Notes: generated by a model from the sequence alone, not told the origin. Shown: positions 36,078-45,724, counted from the stretch's first letter. The stretch is DNA of 64,000 nucleotides from Enterobacter chuandaensis (GCF_003594915.1 NZ_QZCS01000001.1:186001-250000); one strand, 5' to 3'. Numbers and translations are program-made.

Positions 36078-36884
36078 ATGAAATTTGTCTCTTTTAATAT
36101 CAACGGCCTGCGCGCCCGCCCTCATCAGCTGGAAGCCATTGTTGAGCAACATCAGCCAGATGTGATCGGCCTGCAGGAGACCAAGGTTCACGACGACATG
36201 TTTCCCCTCGAAGAGGTGGCGAAACTCGGCTACAACGTCTTTTACCACGGTCAGAAAGGTCACTATGGCGTCGCGCTGCTCACCAAAGACACGCCGGTCT
36301 CCGTGCGCCGCGGCTTCCCCGGCGACGGTGAAGAAGCCCAGCGTCGCATCATCATGGCGGAAGTGCCCTCCGCGCTCGGGAATATTACGGTCATTAACGG
36401 CTATTTCCCGCAGGGTGAGAGCCGCGATCACGAGACAAAATTCCCGGCCAAAGCGAAGTTTTATCAGGATCTGCAGAACTACCTGACGACCGAACTGAAA
36501 AAAGAGAACCCGGTGCTGATGATGGGCGACATGAACATTAGCCCGACGGATCTGGATATCGGCATCGGCGAAGAGAACCGCAAGCGCTGGCTGCGCACCG
36601 GCAAATGCTCCTTCCTGCCGGAAGAGCGCGAGTGGATGGAGCGCCTGCTGGGCTGGGGACTCGTGGATACCTTCCGTAATGCCAACCCGGAAACGCAGGA
36701 CCGCTTCTCCTGGTTTGACTACCGCTCTAAAGGCTTTGACGACAACCGTGGCCTGCGTATCGATCTGCTGCTGGCCAGCACGCCGCTGGCGGAGCGCTGC
36801 ATTGAAACCGGGATCGACTACGACATCCGCAGCATGGAAAAACCGTCTGACCACGCGCCGGTATGGGCTAAATTCAAGCTGTAA
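36078..36884 (+). CDS. xthA: Exodeoxyribonuclease III
   Basis: 268 residues, E. coli length. The main AP endonuclease and 3'-phosphatase/exonuclease in repair of oxidised DNA. The exonuclease-endonuclease-phosphatase fold motifs are intact: [15 protein letters not shown] (metal Glu), GDMNISPTD and the C-terminal SDHAPV with catalytic His. Transcribed divergently from ast. Confidence 0.98.
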   Translation: MKFVSFNINGLRARPHQLEAIVEQHQPDVIGLQETKVHDDMFPLEEVAKLGYNVFYHGQKGHYGVALLTKDTPVSVRRGFPGDGEEAQRRIIMAEVPSALGNITVINGYFPQGESRDHETKFPAKAKFYQDLQNYLTTELKKENPVLMMGDMNISPTDLDIGIGEENRKRWLRTGKCSFLPEEREWMERLLGWGLVDTFRNANPETQDRFSWFDYRSKGFDDNRGLRIDLLLASTPLAERCIETGIDYDIRSMEKPSDHAPVWAKFKL

Positions 36885-36896
36885 TCACGCGTGAAC

Positions 36897-37571
36897 ATGC
36901 GAAAAACACTCTTCCTGTGCGCCCTTCTGGGCGCATTTATTTTGACATATTTCTTTCTTCCGCCCGGTACGCTCTCTCTGGCCGGAATTAAAACGCATCA
37001 GCAGGCATTACTCTCCCATGTTGAACACGCGCCGCTACGGAGCGCGCTGATCTTTTTTGCGCTGTACGTGGCGGTTTCCGCCCTGTCGATCCCCGGTGCG
37101 GCGATCCTGACCCTGCTGGGCGGGGCGCTTTTTGCTCTGTGGGAAGGCACCGTGCTGGTCTCATTTGCCTCCACGCTCGGGGCCACGCTGGCCATGCTCG
37201 CCAGCCGGTATCTGCTGCGCGACTGGGTTCAGCGGCGGTTTGCCCGACAGATGGCAACGGTAAATGCGGGCATGGCGCGCGACGGCGCGGGCTATCTTTT
37301 TGCCCTGCGCCTGATGCCGCTGTTCCCGTTTTTCCTGGTGAATTTACTGATGGGACTGACCCGCATCACGGTGCGGCGCTACTGGTGGGTCAGCCAGGTC
37401 GCCATGCTGCCCGCGACGGTTATCTTTCTGAACGCCGGGCGCGAGCTGGGGAAAGTAACATCACCACGCGATATTTTGTCGCCGGGGATAGCATTCGCCT
37501 TTACACTACTGGGGTTATTACCGCTGGCCACGCGCTGGCTCTTTTCCCGTTACACCTCTTCGTTTAAATAG
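36897..37571 (+). CDS. TVP38/TMEM64 (DedA-like) inner-membrane protein
   Basis: 224 residues from the ATG at 36897; a GTG two codons earlier is an alternative and neither has a clear ribosome-binding site. The SNARE-associated/DedA domain is visible: ALSIPGAAILTLLGGALFALWEG, then ASTLGATLAMLASRYLLRDWV, and FALRLMPLFPFFLVNLLMGLT. About five membrane helices. The position after xthA is that of E. coli ydjX/ydjZ, but I could not decide which one it equates to. Related proteins act as lipid scramblases or putative transporters. It is just upstream of ynjBCD. Confidence 0.82.
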   Translation: MRKTLFLCALLGAFILTYFFLPPGTLSLAGIKTHQQALLSHVEHAPLRSALIFFALYVAVSALSIPGAAILTLLGGALFALWEGTVLVSFASTLGATLAMLASRYLLRDWVQRRFARQMATVNAGMARDGAGYLFALRLMPLFPFFLVNLLMGLTRITVRRYWWVSQVAMLPATVIFLNAGRELGKVTSPRDILSPGIAFAFTLLGLLPLATRWLFSRYTSSFK

Positions 37572-37580
37572 TGAGGCATT

Positions 37581-38750
37581 ATGCGCCGTGTGCGTTTTTG
37601 CGCGTTCCTGACCGGTCTGCTGCTGGCAGCCCCCCTCTGTGCCGCCGACGGCTGGCACGCTATTCAACAGCAGGCCAAAGGCCAGACTGTCTGGTTTAAC
37701 GCCTGGGGCGGCGATCCGGCGGTCAACCGCTACCTTGAGTGGGTCAGCGGTGAGATGCAAACGCACTATGCCATTACCCTCAAAATCGTCCGGCTGGCAG
37801 ATGCCGCCGATGCGGTCAAACGTATTCAGACGGAAGCTGCCGCAGGGCGTAAGACCAACGGCTCCGTCGATCTGCTGTGGGTGAACGGCGAAAACTTCCG
37901 CACGTTAAAAGTGGCGAACCTGCTGCAAACCGGATGGGCGCAGAGTCTGCCCAACTGGCGTTATGTCGATACCCGTAAACCCGTCACGGAAGATTTTGCT
38001 ATTCCCACAGACGGGGCGGAGTCGCCGTGGGGCGGCGCACAGCTGACCTTTATCGCCCGCAAAGCCAGTATGCCGACGCCGCCGGAGGATCCTCAGGCGC
38101 TGCTGGCTTACGCGCAGCAGCATCCGGGCAAGGTCAGCTATCCTCGCCCGCCCGATTTCACCGGCACAGCCTTTCTGGAGCAACTGCTGCTGACGCTCAC
38201 GACTCATCCCGAGGCGTTACAAAAAGCGCCTGATGATACGTTTGCCCAGGTTACGGCGCCGCTCTGGGCCTACCTCGATAAACTGCACCCGCTGCTGTGG
38301 CGCGAAGGAAAAGATTTCCCTCCCTCACCCGCCCGGATGGATACCCTGCTCGCCAGCGGCAGTCTGAACCTGTCGCTGACCTTCAACCCGGCCCATGCGC
38401 AGCAGAAAGTGGCGAGCGGCGAACTGCCTGCCGACAGCTACAGTTTTGGTTTTCGCGACGGGATGCTCGGCAACGTTCATTTTGTGGCTATTCCGGCCAA
38501 CGCCAGCGCGAGCGCAGGCGCGAAAGTGGTCGCCAATTTCCTGCTGTCGCCGCAGGCGCAAATCCGTAAGGCTGACCCGGCAGTCTGGGGAGATCCGAGC
38601 GTGCTGGATGCGAAAACGCTGCCCGAAGGTGACGCGAAGCAACTGCAGGCCCATACGCCGCAGGGGCTACCGAAAATGCTCCCGGAGCCGCAGTCCGCCT
38701 GGGTGAACGCGCTGGAGCAGGAATGGCTGCGTCGTTACGGCACCCGTTAA
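37581..38750 (+). CDS. ynjB: YnjB, ABC transporter substrate-binding protein
   Basis: 389 residues with a signal peptide (MRRVRFCAFLTGLLLAAPLCAA). Extracellular solute-binding protein fold; the opening VWFNAWGGDPAVNRYLEWVS and later ADSYSFGFRDGMLGNVHFVAIP match the YnjB family. It should capture an unidentified solute, possibly a thiamine- or metal-like small molecule as in related transporters, for YnjC-YnjD. It overlaps ynjC by 28 bases. Confidence 0.92.
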   Translation: MRRVRFCAFLTGLLLAAPLCAADGWHAIQQQAKGQTVWFNAWGGDPAVNRYLEWVSGEMQTHYAITLKIVRLADAADAVKRIQTEAAAGRKTNGSVDLLWVNGENFRTLKVANLLQTGWAQSLPNWRYVDTRKPVTEDFAIPTDGAESPWGGAQLTFIARKASMPTPPEDPQALLAYAQQHPGKVSYPRPPDFTGTAFLEQLLLTLTTHPEALQKAPDDTFAQVTAPLWAYLDKLHPLLWREGKDFPPSPARMDTLLASGSLNLSLTFNPAHAQQKVASGELPADSYSFGFRDGMLGNVHFVAIPANASASAGAKVVANFLLSPQAQIRKADPAVWGDPSVLDAKTLPEGDAKQLQAHTPQGLPKMLPEPQSAWVNALEQEWLRRYGTR

Positions 38751-40252
38751 GCTGGTTTGTCTGGCTGGCGATGGCGGTGATTTATCTGCCGATCCTGCCC
38801 GCTGGCACCATGCTGTTCGCGCCCGCGTTTTCCGAGACGAACTGGCAGCGGCTGCTGAACGATCCGCAGCTACCGCAGGCAGCCATCGCCACACTGGTCT
38901 CAACGCTTATCGCCACGCTGGGGGCATTGTTTATCGCCCTTTTCCTCGTGGCCCTCTTCTGGCCCGGCAAACGCTGGCGGCGGCTCAGTACGCGCCTGCC
39001 GTGGCTGCTGGCCGTCCCTCACGTGGCCTTCGCCACCAGCGCATTACTGCTGTTTGCCGAGGGCGGACTGTTTTATCAGATCTGCACCGTCTGTTCACCG
39101 CCGTTTGACCGCTACGGCGCCGGGCTGGGCCTGACGCTTGCGGTCAAAGAGAGCGCGTTTGTGCTGTGGGCCATTTACGCCGTGCTGCCGGAAAAACGGC
39201 TCGCGCAGCAGAAGATCGTCCTGCAAACCTTCGGCTACGGGCGTTTTCAGACGCTAAGCTGGCTGATCCTGCCAGCGATTGCGCCTGCCCTCGGCGCGGT
39301 GATGCTGGCGGTGCTGGCGTGGTCGCTGTCGGTTGTGGACGTGGCGATCGTTCTCGGGCCCGGCAACCCGCCCACACTGGCCGTGCTGGCCTGGCAGTGG
39401 CTGAGCCAGGGCGACGCGCAGCAGCAGGCAAAAGGGACGCTGCTGTGCCTGCTTCTCCTTCTTCTGCTGGCCGTGCTTGCCGCGCTGGGGTACGGCCTGT
39501 GGAAGGTCTGGCGTCGCGCGATTCCGGACCAGACAGGTACGCGGCGCAGGTCGCATCTCGTGCTGCCTGAACGCGCATTCGGCGGGTTTCTGCCCGCATG
39601 TGGCATCCTGTGCGCCGCAGTGCTGCTCATGCTGGCGCAGCGGGACGACGTGGGTCCCGTGGGGACCAGCCTCTCCTTCGGTCTGCTTTCGAGCCTGATC
39701 GCCCTGATTGTCAGCGTTCTCTGGCTGGAATGGGGGCCGCAGCGCGGCGCAGCGTGGGTGTGGCTACCCCTCGCCCTTCCGGCACTGCCGCTCGTCACCG
39801 GGCAGTATACGATTGCGCTGCATCTGCGGCTCGACGGGCATTATGCCGCCGTGCTCTGGAGCCATCTGCTGTGGGTGTTACCCTGGATGCTGCTGGTGCT
39901 GCAACCCGCCTGGCGGCGGATCGATCCCCGGCTTATCCTTACCGCCAGAACGCTCGGCTGGCGACGAGCTAAAATTTTCTGCCTGCTGAAATGCCCTCTG
40001 CTGGTACGCCCTGCGCTGCTGGCCTTTGCCACCGGCTTTTCCGTCAGCATGGCGCAATACATGCCGACGCTCTGGCTGGGCGCGGGGCGTTTCGCCACGC
40101 TGACCACCGAGACCGTCGCGCTCAGCAGCGGAGGCAGCATCCCGGTTCTCGCGAATCGGGCGCTGGGTTTACTGCTGGTCACGGGCGTCGTATTCGGCCT
40201 TGCCGCCCTGCTATCCCGGCTCGCGAGCCGCTTCCGTCAAGGATTACGTTAA
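38723..40252 (+). CDS. ynjC: YnjC, ABC transporter permease
   Basis: 509 residues, polytopic, with two copies of the binding-protein-dependent permease domain. The EAA-type loops are near LGPGNPPTLAVLAWQW and LTARTLGWRRAKIF. It is the fused permease of the YnjBCD importer, E. coli length 511. The ATG overlaps the 3' end of ynjB, and the stop codon overlaps the ynjD start (TAATG), so the three genes are translationally coupled. Confidence 0.92.
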   Translation: MAASLRHPLSWFVWLAMAVIYLPILPAGTMLFAPAFSETNWQRLLNDPQLPQAAIATLVSTLIATLGALFIALFLVALFWPGKRWRRLSTRLPWLLAVPHVAFATSALLLFAEGGLFYQICTVCSPPFDRYGAGLGLTLAVKESAFVLWAIYAVLPEKRLAQQKIVLQTFGYGRFQTLSWLILPAIAPALGAVMLAVLAWSLSVVDVAIVLGPGNPPTLAVLAWQWLSQGDAQQQAKGTLLCLLLLLLLAVLAALGYGLWKVWRRAIPDQTGTRRRSHLVLPERAFGGFLPACGILCAAVLLMLAQRDDVGPVGTSLSFGLLSSLIALIVSVLWLEWGPQRGAAWVWLPLALPALPLVTGQYTIALHLRLDGHYAAVLWSHLLWVLPWMLLVLQPAWRRIDPRLILTARTLGWRRAKIFCLLKCPLLVRPALLAFATGFSVSMAQYMPTLWLGAGRFATLTTETVALSSGGSIPVLANRALGLLLVTGVVFGLAALLSRLASRFRQGLR

Positions 40253-40872
40253 TGCTGAAGGTAAGCAATCTCACCATCGAACCGCTTTTCCGCGAGGTTA
40301 ATTTTTGCGTTCCACGCGGGGAGATCGTCACTCTGATGGGGCCGTCCGGCAGCGGCAAATCAACCCTCTTTGCCTGGATGGTCGGCGCACTGTCAGGTGA
40401 TTTTCAGGCGCGGGGCGAACTGTGGCTCGACGAACGCCGCTGCGACGGTTTGCCCGTCGAATCCCGCGGTCTGGGGATTCTTTTTCAGGACGCGCTGCTG
40501 TTTGACCCGTTCAGCGTTGGGCAAAATTTGCTGCTGGCCTTGCCTGAGCGGATCGCGGGACGCGCGCGTCGGGAAGCGGTCGAGCAGGCGCTGGATTCCG
40601 CCGGGCTGAGCGGTCATTACGACAGCGATCCGGCCACGCTTTCCGGCGGAGAGCGCGCCCGGGTTAGCCTGCTGCGCGCCCTGCTTGCCGAGCCGCAGGC
40701 GTTGTTGCTGGACGAACCGTTTAGCCGCCTCGATAAAGCGTTACGCACGTCGTTCCGGGCATGGGTATTTGACGCCGTCCGCGCGCGCAATATTCCGGTG
40801 GTGCTGGTCACCCATGACGAGGACGATATTCCACCCGGCGGCGAGGTGATGGAGATCTCTCGCTGGCAATAA
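40252..40872 (+). CDS. ynjD: YnjD, ABC transporter ATP-binding protein
   Basis: 206 residues. Walker A GPSGSGKST (~residue 35), Q-loop LFQDALLFDPF, signature LSGGERARVSLL, Walker B ALLLDEPFSRLD and switch His in LVTHDEDD are present. The start MLKVSNLTIEPLF uses the A of the ynjC stop (TAATG). It is slightly shorter than E. coli YnjD, mainly at the C-terminus. Confidence 0.94.
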   Translation: MLKVSNLTIEPLFREVNFCVPRGEIVTLMGPSGSGKSTLFAWMVGALSGDFQARGELWLDERRCDGLPVESRGLGILFQDALLFDPFSVGQNLLLALPERIAGRARREAVEQALDSAGLSGHYDSDPATLSGGERARVSLLRALLAEPQALLLDEPFSRLDKALRTSFRAWVFDAVRARNIPVVLVTHDEDDIPPGGEVMEISRWQ

Positions 40873-40945
40873 TGTGCTAACGCAATGTTTTCCGTTTCGG
40901 GAGAGACGACAATGCCCCCCTCTTTTACTGACGTCAGGTTATTCG

Positions 40946-42253
40946 ATGAAACGTGTTTCTCAACTGACCGCGCTGGCCCTGATCTGCGGCCTCGCCTCTT
41001 TTTCCTCTCAGGCTGCTGATATGGCCAACGCGATGACGCTGTCTCAGCTTCAGGCGCAGCATGGCGCGGCAATCGACACCCGCCCCAGCGCGTTCTATAA
41101 CGGCTGGCCGCAAACGCTCAGCGGCCCCTCCGGGCACGAACCCGCCGCGCTCAACCTGGCTGCCACCTGGCTGGACGCGATGAGCGACGAGCAGATTGCA
41201 CTCTGGGCCAGACAGCATCAGCTTACGCCTGCGACGGCCATCGCGCTGTACGGCGACGAGAGCGATAGCCTTGCGGTGAAAGCCCGCCTGGAGAAAGCCG
41301 GATTCCAGCATGTTTCGCTTCTCAGCGATGCCCTGCAGGTGCCGGACCGCCTTCAGCGCCTGGCGCACTTTGAACAGCTGGTCTACCCGCAGTGGATCCA
41401 CCAGCTCCAGCAGGGCAAACCGGTGACCGCCGCGCCGACGGGCGAATGGAAAGTCATAGAAGCGGCCTGGGGCGCGCCGAAGTTTTACCTGCTGAACCAC
41501 ATTCCCGGCGCGGGCTACATCGACACCAACGAGGTGGAAAGCGAGCCGCTGTGGAATAAGGTCTCCGACGAAAAGCTGAAAGCGATGCTTGCGAAGCACG
41601 GGATCCGCCACGACACCACCGTCATTCTGTATGGGCGCGACGTTTACGCCGCCGCGCGCGTGGCGCAGATTATGCTCTACGCGGGGGTAAAGGATGTCCG
41701 TATTCTCGATGGCGGCTGGAAGGCATGGTCAGCAGCCAACCTGCCGGTTGAACGCGGTATGCCCGGGGAGGTGAAACCTGCCCCTGATTTTGGCGCGCCG
41801 ATCCCCGGCCAGCCGCAGCTGATGGTGGATATGGAGCAGGCACGCGGGATGCTGCACCGTCAGGATGCCTCCCTGGTCAGCATTCGTTCGTGGCCGGAGT
41901 TTATCGGCGAAACCAGCGGCTACAGCTATATCAAGCCAAAAGGTGAAATAGCCGGTGCGCGATGGGGCCATGCGGGCAGCGATGCCACCCACATGGAAGA
42001 CTTCCATAACCCGGATGGCACCATGCGCAGCGCTGATGACATCGCCGCCCAGTGGAAAAACTGGAAAATCCTGCCGGAACAGCAGGTCGCGTTTTACTGC
42101 GGCACCGGCTGGCGGGCGTCCGAAGCCTTTATGTACGCCCGGGCGATGGGCTGGAAGCACGTCGCCGTCTATGACGGCGGCTGGTATGAATGGAGCAGCC
42201 ACCCGCAGAACCCGGTCACCACTGGCGAGCGCGGGCCTGAAAGCGCTCTCTAA
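40946..42253 (+). CDS. ynjE: YnjE, periplasmic three-domain rhodanese
   Basis: 435 residues, exactly E. coli length. Signal peptide MKRVSQLTALALICGLASFSSQA. Three rhodanese modules; only the third has an active-site Cys loop, CGTGWRASE near residue 385. E. coli YnjE is a thiosulfate:cyanide sulfurtransferase of unclear physiological partner. It follows ynjD by 73 bases, suggesting a link with the transporter. Its 3' end overlaps ynjF by 4 bases tail to tail. Confidence 0.95.
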   Translation: MKRVSQLTALALICGLASFSSQAADMANAMTLSQLQAQHGAAIDTRPSAFYNGWPQTLSGPSGHEPAALNLAATWLDAMSDEQIALWARQHQLTPATAIALYGDESDSLAVKARLEKAGFQHVSLLSDALQVPDRLQRLAHFEQLVYPQWIHQLQQGKPVTAAPTGEWKVIEAAWGAPKFYLLNHIPGAGYIDTNEVESEPLWNKVSDEKLKAMLAKHGIRHDTTVILYGRDVYAAARVAQIMLYAGVKDVRILDGGWKAWSAANLPVERGMPGEVKPAPDFGAPIPGQPQLMVDMEQARGMLHRQDASLVSIRSWPEFIGETSGYSYIKPKGEIAGARWGHAGSDATHMEDFHNPDGTMRSADDIAAQWKNWKILPEQQVAFYCGTGWRASEAFMYARAMGWKHVAVYDGGWYEWSSHPQNPVTTGERGPESAL

Positions 42254-42867
42254 GAGATGAGTGACTTCAGCGTCACGTAGCCGCTCCAGACGCGCGTTGT
42301 GGTGGTCAGCCAGCACAGCGCGCCGAATACCCATGCGAACCACGTAAAGTGCGCCGGAAACAGGCAGCACAGCACGAACAGCGCGATGGTCTCCGTCCCT
42401 TCCGTTAACCCACCGATGTAATAAAACGACTTGTGCGCATAGCCGGGGTTGTCGATGTCGTGCTTCGCGGCCAGCGCCGCAAACGCCAGAAAGCTGCTGC
42501 CGGTACCGATAAACGCGAATAACAGCCAGGCGGCCGCCAGAGCATTCTCGGCCGGTGCAGCCAGCGCAAAGCCAAACGGCACCAGGGCATAGAACAGAAA
42601 ATCGAGGGCGATATCGAGAAACCCTCCCGCATCCGTCAGCCCTCTCCGACGCGCCAGCGCGCCGTCCAGGCCATCCAGCAGGCGGTTCAGTACGATAGCG
42701 GCCAGCGCCGCCGGGTACCAGCCGAGGGCCAGGAACGGCAGCGCCAGCAGGCCAATGGCAAACCCGGCAAGCGTTACTCCGTCGGGCGTCACGCCCGGCT
42801 TATCCAGCAAGGAAGCCAGACGATTCAGCGCGGGCTTTACCCGCGGGTGGAGGTGACGGTCAAGCAT
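42250..42867 (-). CDS. ynjF: YnjF, CDP-alcohol phosphatidyltransferase-family membrane protein
   Basis: 205 residues. The family motif DG-x2-AR-x8-G-x3-D-x3-D is intact (LLDGLDGALARRRGLTDAGG, then FLDIALD; residues ~65-89), so the protein should be an active phosphotransferase in the inner membrane; the product lipid is unknown. The start MLDRHLHP overlaps the stop of the upstream CMD-family gene by 8 bases, indicating coupling. Confidence 0.93.
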   Translation of the reverse strand: MLDRHLHPRVKPALNRLASLLDKPGVTPDGVTLAGFAIGLLALPFLALGWYPAALAAIVLNRLLDGLDGALARRRGLTDAGGFLDIALDFLFYALVPFGFALAAPAENALAAAWLLFAFIGTGSSFLAFAALAAKHDIDNPGYAHKSFYYIGGLTEGTETIALFVLCCLFPAHFTWFAWVFGALCWLTTTTRVWSGYVTLKSLIS

Positions 42868-43429
42868 CAGGCTTCCCCTTAAACGTGGCGCACAGCCCCT
42901 GCGCCGGAACATCGAGGGCGGCGTTAAAGCGGGCGGAGAGATTCTGAAAGGCAATGAGGGCCGTCATCTCGGTAATAGCGTCGTCAGTAAAGTGGCATTT
43001 CAATTGTGCTTTGACGGCGTCGTCCACCCGGGGCGGCGTGGCGGTGACCGCCTCCGCATAGGCCAGCGCCGCGCGCTCCTGTTCGCTGAACAAGTCAGAA
43101 TCAGGCCAGCCGCTCACGGCCAAAACTTTATCCAGCGCGCCGCAGCGCTCGGCCAGGCGCAGGCTGTTGGCGTCAACACAGAAAGCACAGTGGCACAGCT
43201 GCGATACCCGCGTCATAAGCAGCGAGCGCATCACGGGCGTCAGGCGCGCTTTTCTCCGTTCCAGAAAACCGACGAACAGTGCGACCAGCCAGAACAGACG
43301 CGGCATGCGTCCCCACCAGCGCGTGGGATTAAGCACCGCGCCAAAGTGTTTTCGCTGCATCGCGGCAATGGGTTTAACGCTTGCCGGAAGGGTTGGGATG
43401 GGATCTACCCAGGTGGACGTCTCTTTCAC
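42860..43429 (-). CDS. Carboxymuconolactone decarboxylase-family (AhpD-like) protein
   Basis: 189 residues from the GTG at 43429. CMD/AhpD fold: the redox cysteine motif CHCAFCVD (Cys81-x-x-Cys84) followed by SLRLAERCG, as in peroxidase-type AhpD-like proteins. The GTG was chosen because AGGAG lies 6 bases ahead; a TTG start 21 codons upstream has no support. It overlaps ynjF by 8 bases. E. coli lacks a gene here in my recollection. Role could be peroxide or thiol redox; unproven. Confidence 0.85.
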   Translation of the reverse strand: MKETSTWVDPIPTLPASVKPIAAMQRKHFGAVLNPTRWWGRMPRLFWLVALFVGFLERRKARLTPVMRSLLMTRVSQLCHCAFCVDANSLRLAERCGALDKVLAVSGWPDSDLFSEQERAALAYAEAVTATPPRVDDAVKAQLKCHFTDDAITEMTALIAFQNLSARFNAALDVPAQGLCATFKGKPDA

Positions 43430-43504
43430 CTGATACTCCTGATAGCTGGACTCTTTGAAAGGGCACGATAATATGGCGTTTTTCGCTATCAAGTATTGAC
43501 GACC

Positions 43505-43921
43505 ATGCTAAAAACAGTCGATGTCGTTGCGGCCATCATCGAAAAAGACGGCAACATTTTACTGGCGCAGCGTCCTGCTCACGCCGACCAGCCGGGTATG
43601 TGGGAATTTGCAGGCGGGAAAGTCGAAGCCGGAGAAACCCAGCCAGAGGCGCTTATCCGCGAGCTGCGCGAGGAGTTGGGTATTGAGGCGCAGCCTGCGC
43701 AATACGTGGCAAGCCACCAGCGGGAAGTCTCGCAGCGGTTGATCAACCTGCACGCCTGGCACGTTCCGACCTTTTGCGGAGAGCTCACGGCGCACTACCA
43801 CAGCGCGCTGGTGTGGTGTACGCCGGAAGAGGCGTTCGGCTACAGCTTAGCCCCGGCAGACATTCCGCTGCTGGAGGCGTTTATTCTTTTACGCGACGCC
43901 AGACCAGCGGATTCGTGCTGA
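43505..43921 (+). CDS. nudG: CTP/5-hydroxy-CTP pyrophosphohydrolase NudG
   Basis: 138 residues (135 in E. coli). Nudix hydrolase; NudG cleans oxidised and modified pyrimidine nucleotides from the pool. The Nudix box GGKVEAGETQPEALIRELRE plus ELGIE (residues ~37-61) is complete. Start MLKTVDVVAAII is taken at the first ATG. The 3' end overlaps the convergent ynjH by 41 bases. Confidence 0.94.
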   Translation: MLKTVDVVAAIIEKDGNILLAQRPAHADQPGMWEFAGGKVEAGETQPEALIRELREELGIEAQPAQYVASHQREVSQRLINLHAWHVPTFCGELTAHYHSALVWCTPEEAFGYSLAPADIPLLEAFILLRDARPADSC

Positions 43922-44153
43922 TGGTACGCTCATCGCGCTGGCACTGCAGCAGCACGCCATCCGCCTTCACGACGGCCCCTTCAGAATAGTTTTGATCCTG
44001 GTAGATGCAGCACTGGTTACACGGCTGCGCGCGCTGGCCGCTGGAGCTAAACACCTCCGGCGGCACATTCACTTCCACATCCGGGCGAATGCGGTCAGCC
44101 TGCGCGCCAGCGGTTAACATCAACAATAACGCGGCCATCACGTAACGGTTCAT
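43881..44153 (-). CDS. ynjH: YnjH, small secreted cysteine-containing protein
   Basis: 90 residues, E. coli length. An N-terminal signal peptide (MNRYVMAALLLMLTAGAQA) precedes a conserved mature region with VEVNVPPEVFSSSGQRAQPC, the cysteine cluster PCNQCCIYQD and C-terminal STNPLVWRRVK. Periplasmic, unknown function (DUF1496). It overlaps nudG tail to tail by 41 bases, a notable convergent overlap. Confidence 0.93.
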   Translation of the reverse strand: MNRYVMAALLLMLTAGAQADRIRPDVEVNVPPEVFSSSGQRAQPCNQCCIYQDQNYSEGAVVKADGVLLQCQRDERTISTNPLVWRRVKE

Positions 44154-44380
44154 AGACTTCTCTTCCTGTTATGTCCTGATAATGACTATAACGGTAAATC
44201 GGACAGAATCTTTAATTTCGCGCACCATCGCTTTTTGTTATGACTCAACCCGCGTCATTAATTTCTTTTTCAGCATGAATTTCTGCTTGCTTCACAAAGC
44301 GGTACGGGTGGTATAGTCAAAAAAACAACACAAATCGCATTAGCCATAATCAGAAATTATTATAAGAGGTTCTTATATCT
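44154..44380. promoter_or_regulatory. Divergent ynjH/gdhA promoter region
   Basis: 227 bases without a gene. An AT-rich stretch before gdhA ends in AGAGGTTC, its ribosome-binding site. Nitrogen- and lysine-responsive control of gdhA would act here; no operator was identified. Confidence 0.4.
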
Positions 44381-45724
44381 ATGGATCAGACACGCTCTCT
44401 GGAAAGTTTCCTTGCCCATGTTCAGCAGCGCGACCCGCACCAAAGCGAGTTTGCGCAGGCCGTTCGTGAAGTGATGACCACCCTCTGGCCCTTCCTTGAG
44501 GAAAACCCGCGCTATCGTCAACTGTCGCTGCTGGAACGCCTGGTTGAGCCAGAACGCGTGATCCAGTTCCGCGTGACCTGGGTTGACGATCGCAACCAGG
44601 TGCAGGTTAACCGCGCGTGGCGCGTGCAGTTTAACTCGGCCATCGGCCCGTTTAAGGGCGGCATGCGTTTTCATCCGTCCGTGAACCTGTCGATTCTGAA
44701 ATTCCTCGGCTTCGAGCAGACCTTTAAAAACGCCCTCACCACGCTCCCGATGGGCGGCGGTAAAGGCGGCAGTGATTTCGACCCGAAAGGCAAAAGCGAA
44801 GGCGAAGTGATGCGTTTCTGTCAGGCGCTGATGACCGAACTCTATCGCCATCTTGGCCCGGACACCGACGTACCGGCGGGTGATATCGGCGTGGGAGCCC
44901 GCGAAGTGGGCTTTATGGCCGGAATGATGAAAAAACTCTCCAACAACAGCGCCTGCGTCTTTACCGGCAAAGGATTATCGTTTGGCGGCAGCCTGATCCG
45001 CCCGGAGGCGACCGGCTACGGCCTGGTTTACTTCACCGAGGCGATGCTCAAGCGCCACGGCTTAGGTTTTGAAGGGATGCGCGTGGCGGTCTCCGGCTCC
45101 GGTAACGTAGCGCAGTACGCTATCGAAAAAGCAATGCAGTTTGGTGCCCGCGTAGTGACGGCCTCAGACTCAAAAGGCACGGTGGTGGATGAAGCGGGTT
45201 TTACGGCGGAGAAACTGGCGCGCCTGTGCGAAATCAAAGCCAGCCGCGACGGCCGTCTTGCGGATTATGCCGCGGAGTTTGGCCTGACGTATCTGGAAGG
45301 CAAACAGCCGTGGGGCGTGCCGGTGGATATCGCCCTGCCGTGCGCCACGCAAAACGAACTGGACGTGGAGGCCGCGCGCACGTTGATTAGCAACGGCGTA
45401 AAAGCGGTGGCCGAAGGGGCGAATATGCCGACCACCATCGAAGCGACCGATCTTTTCCTGGAAGCGGGCGTGCTGTTTGCGCCGGGCAAGGCCGCCAACG
45501 CAGGCGGCGTGGCGACCTCCGGCCTGGAGATGGCGCAAAACGCGGCGCGGCTCGGCTGGAAGGCGGAGAAAGTGGACGCGCGCCTGCACCACATCATGCT
45601 GGATATTCACCATGCCTGCGTCGAGTACGGCGGCGAGGCGTCACAGACCAACTATGTGCGCGGCGCCAACATCGCCGGGTTCGTGAAGGTGGCGGATGCG
45701 ATGATTGGGCAGGGTGTGATTTAA
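44381..45724 (+). CDS. gdhA: NADP-specific glutamate dehydrogenase
   Basis: 447 residues, hexameric type, E. coli length. It makes glutamate from 2-oxoglutarate and ammonia with NADPH when ammonia is plentiful. Catalytic Lys segment PMGGGKGGSDFDPKG (~residue 125), NAD(P)-binding VAVSGSGNVAQYA (~residue 233) and the C-terminal AEGANMPTT are intact. Confidence 0.98.
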   Translation: MDQTRSLESFLAHVQQRDPHQSEFAQAVREVMTTLWPFLEENPRYRQLSLLERLVEPERVIQFRVTWVDDRNQVQVNRAWRVQFNSAIGPFKGGMRFHPSVNLSILKFLGFEQTFKNALTTLPMGGGKGGSDFDPKGKSEGEVMRFCQALMTELYRHLGPDTDVPAGDIGVGAREVGFMAGMMKKLSNNSACVFTGKGLSFGGSLIRPEATGYGLVYFTEAMLKRHGLGFEGMRVAVSGSGNVAQYAIEKAMQFGARVVTASDSKGTVVDEAGFTAEKLARLCEIKASRDGRLADYAAEFGLTYLEGKQPWGVPVDIALPCATQNELDVEAARTLISNGVKAVAEGANMPTTIEATDLFLEAGVLFAPGKAANAGGVATSGLEMAQNAARLGWKAEKVDARLHHIMLDIHHACVEYGGEASQTNYVRGANIAGFVKVADAMIGQGVI

